Below are positions 59,443 to 64,000 of a stretch of DNA of 64,000 nt, piece after piece (position 1 is the stretch's first letter; each line of letters opens with the position of its first letter). The notes under the pieces were generated by a model. The model searched no databases and had not been told where the DNA came from. It worked only from the letters and a program-made list of their open reading frames with translations. The stretch is from contig NZ_CP060418.1 in the NCBI RefSeq assembly GCF_014298075.1, forward strand, positions 3,038,001 through 3,102,000. The letters are read 5' to 3'. The DNA comes from Enterobacter sp. JUb54. Lineage in GTDB: Bacteria > Pseudomonadota > Gammaproteobacteria > Enterobacterales > Enterobacteriaceae. The position numbers and the translations under genes are program-made.

Positions 59443-59448
59443 TATAAT
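59443..59448 (+). promoter_or_regulatory. gcd -10 box
   Basis: A perfect TATAAT, 43 bases before the gcd ATG. The sequence 17 bases upstream (TTCCGA) is a weak -35 and lies inside the CRP site, so CRP would compete with RNA polymerase here. Confidence 0.6.
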
Positions 59449-59490
59449 TAATTGCACTTAAAAAATTAACAAACAACCGAGTCTCTTTCT

Positions 59491-61881
59491 ATGGCAGAAA
59501 CAAAATCTCAACAATCACGATTACTCGTGACACTGACGGCGCTCTTTGCTGCATTCTGTGGCCTGTATCTTCTCATTGGTGGAGTCTGGCTGGCGGCGAT
59601 TGGCGGTTCCTGGTACTACCCCATCGCCGGCCTGGTGATGCTGGCCGTTACCGTGAAACTCCTGCGCGGTAAGCGTTCAGCACTTTGGCTGTATGCCGCA
59701 CTGCTGCTCGCCACCATGCTCTGGGGCGTCTGGGAAGTCGGCTTTGACTTCTGGGCGCTGACACCTCGCAGCGATATCCTGGTGTTCTTCGGCATCTGGC
59801 TGATTCTGCCTTTTGTCTGGCGTCGTTTGCCGTTCCCGTCTGGCGGCGCGGTTGCCGGTCTGGTTGTCGCTCTGCTGATCAGCGGCGGTATCCTGACCTG
59901 GGCGGCGTTCAATGATCCTCAGGAAGTGAACGGTACCCTGAGTGCCGACGCCACCCCTGCCGCACCGATTTCCGCTGTGGCTGATAGCGACTGGCCGGCA
60001 TACGGTCGTAATCAGGAAGGCCAGCGTTTCTCGCCGCTGAAGCAGATCAACGCCGATAACGTGAAAAACCTGAAGGAAGCCTGGGTATTCCGCACCGGCG
60101 ACCTGAAGCAGCCGAACGATCCGGGCGAAATCACCAACGAAGTGACGCCGATTAAAGTGGGCAACATGCTGTACCTGTGTACTGCTCACCAGCGTCTGTT
60201 CGCGCTTGATGCCGCCACCGGTAAAGAGAAATGGCACTTTGATCCGCAGCTGAATTCCGACCCGTCGTTCCAGCACGTGACCTGCCGTGGCGTCTCTTAC
60301 CACGAAGCAAAAGCAGACAGCGCGCCGGCTGACGTCGTCGCTAACTGCCCGCGCCGTATCATTCTGCCGGTCAATGATGGTCGTCTGTTCGCCATTAACG
60401 CCGACAACGGTCAGCTGTGCGAATCCTTTGCCAACAAAGGGATCCTCAACCTGCAGACCAATATGCCGGTGACCACGCCGGGGATGTACGAACCAACATC
60501 TCCGCCGATCGTGACCGACACCACCATTATCATTGCCGGTGCGGTGACCGATAACTTCTCTACCCGCGAGCCGTCAGGCGTCATTCGTGGCTTCGATGTC
60601 AACACCGGTAAGCTGATGTGGGTGTTCGATCCGGGCGCGAAAGATCCAAACGCTATTCCGGATGATGAACACCACTTTACGCTGAACTCACCGAACTCGT
60701 GGGCACCGGCGGCCTATGATGCGAAGCTGGATCTGGTGTACCTGCCGATGGGCGTCACCACTCCGGATATCTGGGGCGGCAACCGTACGCCGGAACAGGA
60801 ACGCTACGCCAGCTCTATCGTGGCGCTGAATGCGACAACCGGTAAACTGGCCTGGAGCTATCAGACCGTTCACCACGACCTGTGGGACATGGATATGCCG
60901 TCCCAGCCGACGCTGGCGGATATCGACGTTAACGGCAAAACCGTTCCGGTAATCTACGCGCCAGCGAAGACCGGTAATATTTTCGTCCTCGACCGTCGTA
61001 ATGGCGAGCTGGTCGTCCCGGCGCCGGAAAAACCGGTTCCGCAGGGTGCCGCGAAAGGCGATTACGTCTCGAAAACGCAGCCGTTCTCCGACCTGAGCTT
61101 CCGTCCGAAGAAAGATCTGACCGGTGCGGATATGTGGGGCGCCACCATGTTCGACCAACTGGTGTGCCGCGTGATCTTCCACCAGCTGCGTTATGAAGGC
61201 ATCTTCACTCCGCCGTCTGAACAGGGCACCCTGGTGTTCCCGGGTAACCTGGGGATGTTTGAATGGGGTGGTATTTCCGTCGATCCGAACCGTCAGGTGG
61301 CGATTGCTAACCCGATGGCGCTGCCGTTCGTCTCAAAACTGATCCCACGCGGCCCAGGCAACCCGATGGAACCGCCGAAAGACGCCAAAGGCTCGGGTAC
61401 TGAATCCGGCATCCAGCCGCAGTACGGCGTGCCGTTCGGCGTCACCCTTAATGCTTTCCTGTCGCCGTTTGGCCTGCCGTGCAAACAGCCGGCGTGGGGC
61501 TATATCTCAGCGCTGGATCTGAAAACCAACGAAGTGGTGTGGAAAAAACGTATCGGTACCCCGCAGGACAGTCTGCCGTTCCCGATGCCTGTCCAGCTGC
61601 CGTTTAACCTCGGCATGCCAATGCTGGGCGGCCCGATCTCCACCGCTGGCAACGTGCTGTTTATTGGCGCCACCGCCGACAACTACCTGCGCGCATACAA
61701 CATGAGCAACGGTGAGAAACTGTGGCAGGCCCGCCTGCCGGCTGGCGGCCAGGCAACACCGATGACCTATGAAGTGAATGGCAAGCAGTATGTTGTCATC
61801 TCCGCCGGCGGTCACGGCTCGTTCGGTACGAAGATGGGCGACTATATTGTCGCTTATGCACTGCCTGACGATGCGAAATAA
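59491..61881 (+). CDS. gcd: PQQ-dependent membrane glucose dehydrogenase
   Basis: Oxidises glucose to gluconolactone in the periplasm and passes electrons to ubiquinone. The product is 796 residues (same as E. coli): five membrane helices in residues 1-140, then a periplasmic eight-bladed PQQ propeller with repeated W-motifs (LYLCTAHQRLFALDAATGKEKWHF) and HHDLWDMDMPSQPTL. Unlike E. coli, Klebsiella make their own PQQ; the pqq genes are not in this window. A strong terminator follows. Confidence 0.96.
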   Translation: MAETKSQQSRLLVTLTALFAAFCGLYLLIGGVWLAAIGGSWYYPIAGLVMLAVTVKLLRGKRSALWLYAALLLATMLWGVWEVGFDFWALTPRSDILVFFGIWLILPFVWRRLPFPSGGAVAGLVVALLISGGILTWAAFNDPQEVNGTLSADATPAAPISAVADSDWPAYGRNQEGQRFSPLKQINADNVKNLKEAWVFRTGDLKQPNDPGEITNEVTPIKVGNMLYLCTAHQRLFALDAATGKEKWHFDPQLNSDPSFQHVTCRGVSYHEAKADSAPADVVANCPRRIILPVNDGRLFAINADNGQLCESFANKGILNLQTNMPVTTPGMYEPTSPPIVTDTTIIIAGAVTDNFSTREPSGVIRGFDVNTGKLMWVFDPGAKDPNAIPDDEHHFTLNSPNSWAPAAYDAKLDLVYLPMGVTTPDIWGGNRTPEQERYASSIVALNATTGKLAWSYQTVHHDLWDMDMPSQPTLADIDVNGKTVPVIYAPAKTGNIFVLDRRNGELVVPAPEKPVPQGAAKGDYVSKTQPFSDLSFRPKKDLTGADMWGATMFDQLVCRVIFHQLRYEGIFTPPSEQGTLVFPGNLGMFEWGGISVDPNRQVAIANPMALPFVSKLIPRGPGNPMEPPKDAKGSGTESGIQPQYGVPFGVTLNAFLSPFGLPCKQPAWGYISALDLKTNEVVWKKRIGTPQDSLPFPMPVQLPFNLGMPMLGGPISTAGNVLFIGATADNYLRAYNMSNGEKLWQARLPAGGQATPMTYEVNGKQYVVISAGGHGSFGTKMGDYIVAYALPDDAK

Positions 61882-61898
61882 GCACTGACGTCAAACGC

Positions 61899-61930
61899 AA
61901 AAGGCCCGGATAATAATCCGGGCCTTTTTT
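61899..61930 (+). terminator. Rho-independent terminator after gcd
   Basis: Thirteen-pair stem AAAAGGCCCGGAT / ATCCGGGCCTTTT around AATA, then more T. It also faces the end of the toxin gene and could stop both transcripts. Confidence 0.93.
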
Positions 61931-61940
61931 ATTGTGCCGT

Positions 61941-62237
61941 TCAGCGCCAGGGAGAATGGCGGAGTACATCTTGAGCCTGGCTGAGAATACGGATAACTGT
62001 GATAACCGTTTGAGACGGAACAAAGAAAATCACATGTTTTTCTACAGGTAGGGAATGCATATCATTACCCAGTTCCGGCCTGTGCGTACCAATCTGATGC
62101 TCAGTGAGCACACCGAATACAGCCGAGATTTTTTCAATATATTCCTCAGCTGTTGCCGGCCCAAACTGCTCATAGCTATAAAACCAGATGGTTTCCAGAT
62201 CTTCTATAGCCCGTGGCGTTAGCTCAATTTCCTTCAT
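61941..62237 (-). CDS. RelE/ParE superfamily toxin
   Basis: Probable toxin of a type II toxin-antitoxin pair. The product is 98 residues (from ATG 62237; a TTG two codons upstream is possible) with the ParE-like start KEIELTPRAIEDLETIWFYS, then YIEKISAVFGVL, and C-terminal VEKHVIFFVPSQTVITVIRILSQAQD, matching the ParE/RelE beta-sheet core. ParE toxins usually poison DNA gyrase; RelE toxins cut mRNA. The family call does not decide which. It overlaps the antitoxin gene by 14 bases and faces the gcd terminator. Confidence 0.85.
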   Translation of the reverse strand: MKEIELTPRAIEDLETIWFYSYEQFGPATAEEYIEKISAVFGVLTEHQIGTHRPELGNDMHSLPVEKHVIFFVPSQTVITVIRILSQAQDVLRHSPWR

Positions 62238-62490
62238 CTGCAATCCGCGTTTTCGCTTTCACCTGCTTCAGAAAAACATCTTTATTCCAGGTGACGGCTT
62301 CACCGCTACTGATGCCTTCAGCCAGCAGGTCGCGCAAAGCCTGCAGACGCGATTCTGCCTGCTTTTCACGTAATAAACGCAAGGCATCTCGCAACACCTC
62401 ACTCTGAGTCCGATAGTCACCAGATTTAACCAGTGAATCAATAAACTCACGGAGTTCATCACCTACGTCAACGGTCATTGTACGTGCCAT
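62224..62490 (-). CDS. ParD-family antitoxin
   Basis: Probable antitoxin and autorepressor. The product is 88 residues: an N-terminal ribbon-helix-helix (MARTMTVDVGDELREFIDSLV, then GDYRTQSEVLRDALRLLREKQ) as in the ParD/CC2985 family, and a C-terminal tail (about 60-88) that would bind the toxin. It is the first gene of the pair, as is usual. A perfect palindrome lies 11 bases before its ATG, between the -10 box and the start codon. Confidence 0.87.
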   Translation of the reverse strand: MARTMTVDVGDELREFIDSLVKSGDYRTQSEVLRDALRLLREKQAESRLQALRDLLAEGISSGEAVTWNKDVFLKQVKAKTRIADEGN

Positions 62491-62501
62491 AACTGCCCCA
62501 C

Positions 62502-62520
62502 TGTAAGATTTGATCTTACA
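62502..62520. promoter_or_regulatory. Palindromic operator of the toxin-antitoxin pair
   Basis: TGTAAGAT-TTG-ATCTTACA is a perfect inverted repeat of eight pairs directly upstream of the antitoxin gene. It lies between the -10 box (TATAAT, minus strand, 62528-62523) and the ATG, a good place for autorepression by the ribbon-helix-helix antitoxin. Confidence 0.75.
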
Positions 62521-62522
62521 TC

Positions 62523-62528
62523 ATTATA
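62523..62528 (-). promoter_or_regulatory. -10 box of the toxin-antitoxin promoter
   Basis: Perfect TATAAT on the minus strand, 33 bases before the antitoxin ATG. The -35 region at 17 bases distance (GGATCT) is weak. Confidence 0.55.
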
Positions 62529-62555
62529 GCGACTCAGGAGATCTAAGATCCATCA

Positions 62556-64000
62556 TTAGACCGTAAACCCGAGCATCATTCCGGTGTCTTCATGTTCCAA
62601 CAGGTGGCAGTGCGCCATATAGGCATGCTCTTTCGGCGCATCATGGTCGAACTTCACTAACACTTCACTGACCCCACCTTCCACCCGCACGGTATCTTTC
62701 CAGCCCGAACGGTGAGCGGCAGGCGCGGCGCCATTTTCCGACAGAATGCGGAACTGGGTCCCGTGAATATGGAACGGGTGCAGCATCATGTCGCCTTTGC
62801 CTGAAATCACCCAGCGTTCATATTGCCCTTTGGTCGCGGCAAACATCGGCGTGTTCATATCAAACGCTTTGCCATTAATCCGGTTGGCATTATGGAAATC
62901 AAAGCCCTTAGCGCCATGGTTCATCTGCCCCATATTGCCATGCTTCATGTTCCCCATATCGCCATGATTCATCTGTCCCATGTTGCCCATTTTGCCGTGA
63001 TCCATCATGCCGCCATGGTCCATGCCGGACATCGCCTGGTCGCCATATTTTTGCATCAGCGCCTGCATGCCCATCATGTCGAGCATCGGGTCCATCGACA
63101 GCTGCAGTGTGCGTTGGGTCAGCCCTTCCAGCGACGGTAGCGCGGGCATGCTGACCAGTGAATCCGGAAGCGTGCCGGATGCCTGAACCGTCAATGGCTG
63201 AATGCGTAATACCGGCTGTAGCTTATCGAACGGCGTAATCGCCATCCCCATCTGACTCACCGGCAACGTGATCAGATCGAACGCTTTACCGTCGCGGGTA
63301 TCTATCAGCACTTCAAAACGCTCGCCCATTAACACCGGCAGTTCATTCACCTTCACCGGCTCGGCAAGCAGGCCACCATCGCTGGCGACAACGTACATCG
63401 GTCGGTTATCACTGGTGGAGAAATTGAGCGAGCGGGCATTACAACCGTTAAGCAGGCGCAGACGCAGCCAGCCGCGCGGTGCAGCATGTTCCGGGTAGAG
63501 CGCTCCGTTCGTCAGCAGCGTATCGCCAAACCAGCCCACGGCAGCGCTCATGATGTCGAGCTGATAGTCAATCTCGCCGGCCGCGGTAAAACGCTTGTCC
63601 TGGACGATCACCGGCACATCATCGATCCCCCACTGCTTCGGCAGCAGCAGTCGTTCGCTTTCTTCATCAGATATCAGCACCAGTCCCGCCAGCCCCATAG
63701 CAACCTGATGACCGGTTTTGCCATGCTGATGCGGGTGGAACCAACAGGTCGCGGCCCGCTGGCTGGGAGTAAAACTCACGCTGCGGGAGGCGCCCGCCGC
63801 AATAATCCCCTGCGGTCCGCCGTCGACCTCCCCGGGAACCTCCAGGCCATGCCAGTGCACGGTGGTTTCTTCCGCCAGGCGGTTATGAATGTCGACGGTC
63901 ACGGCCTCACCTTTTTTCAGTTTCAGCGCCGGCCCCAGCAGATTGCCGTTATAACCCCAGGTGGACGCCTGATGGGGACCAAACTGCGTCTTTCCGGCCT
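62556..64000 (-). CDS. cueO: Multicopper oxidase CueO, partial (N-terminus outside window)
   Basis: Periplasmic cuprous oxidase that protects against copper. About 481 residues are present; the Tat signal and the first ~40-50 residues lie beyond base 64000. Copper-site motifs are visible: [36 protein letters not shown] and [13 protein letters not shown]. The methionine-rich insert (about 62900-63070) is longer than in E. coli and contains repeats of GNMGQMNHG. The end LGFTV matches E. coli. A toxin-antitoxin pair separates it from gcd. Confidence 0.95.
   Translation of the reverse strand, partial: AGKTQFGPHQASTWGYNGNLLGPALKLKKGEAVTVDIHNRLAEETTVHWHGLEVPGEVDGGPQGIIAAGASRSVSFTPSQRAATCWFHPHQHGKTGHQVAMGLAGLVLISDEESERLLLPKQWGIDDVPVIVQDKRFTAAGEIDYQLDIMSAAVGWFGDTLLTNGALYPEHAAPRGWLRLRLLNGCNARSLNFSTSDNRPMYVVASDGGLLAEPVKVNELPVLMGERFEVLIDTRDGKAFDLITLPVSQMGMAITPFDKLQPVLRIQPLTVQASGTLPDSLVSMPALPSLEGLTQRTLQLSMDPMLDMMGMQALMQKYGDQAMSGMDHGGMMDHGKMGNMGQMNHGDMGNMKHGNMGQMNHGAKGFDFHNANRINGKAFDMNTPMFAATKGQYERWVISGKGDMMLHPFHIHGTQFRILSENGAAPAAHRSGWKDTVRVEGGVSEVLVKFDHDAPKEHAYMAHCHLLEHEDTGMMLGFTV

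Overview
The window is a GC-rich enterobacterial chromosome segment. The gene order from frr to cueO follows the 4-minute region of the Escherichia coli chromosome, and the proteins resemble their E. coli counterparts closely. A complete pullulanase/type II secretion locus (pulS, pulB, pulA, pulC-O) sits between mrcB and hrpB, which points to Klebsiella or a very close relative. Species cannot be fixed from this sequence alone. I saw no tRNA, rRNA, CRISPR array, phage or insertion sequence.

Layout. 1-3165: translation and nucleotide genes frr (cut by the window edge), pyrH, tsf and rpsB on the minus strand. 3491-8581: map, glnD, dapD and yaeH on the plus strand, with a three-copy 71-bp tandem repeat between map and glnD. 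8650-13085: cdaR, degP (sigma-E type promoter) and dgt on the minus strand. 13170-18776: mtnN-btuF, yadS and hemL (plus) around erpA and clcA (minus). 18822-27526: the ferric hydroxamate operon fhuACDB and mrcB (PBP1b), minus strand. 27527-28112: an AT-rich stretch with no convincing gene.

28113-44427: the pul locus. pulS (pilotin) faces pulB and the pullulanase lipoprotein gene pulA. Divergent from pulA runs a tightly overlapping operon pulC-D-E-F-G-H-I-J-K-L-M-N-O, encoding the clamp, secretin, ATPase, platform, major and minor pseudopilins, assembly proteins and prepilin peptidase. A MalT-type promoter lies in front of pulA. All parts needed to export PulA to the cell surface look intact.

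44489-54282: hrpB (minus), thpR-sfsA, dksA-gluQ, pcnB-folK, and pantothenate genes panB, panC and panD. A 127-bp ERIC element lies between folK and panB, and a diverged ERIC-like copy lies just before pcnB. pcnB reads from an AUU start codon. 54318-58658: yadE, yadI, the ABC exporter yadGH (minus) and carbonic anhydrase can (plus). 58751-64000: hpt (minus) and gcd (plus) diverge around a near-ideal CRP site; then a ParDE-type toxin-antitoxin pair with its own palindromic operator; then cueO (minus), cut by the window edge.

Most of this is conserved core genome. The parts most worth a second look are the toxin-antitoxin insertion between gcd and cueO, the tandem repeat before glnD, the shortened FhuA surface loop, the unusual starts of pcnB (AUU) and pulD (TTG), and the gene-free AT-rich stretch next to pulS. 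I found no system that I would call wholly new.
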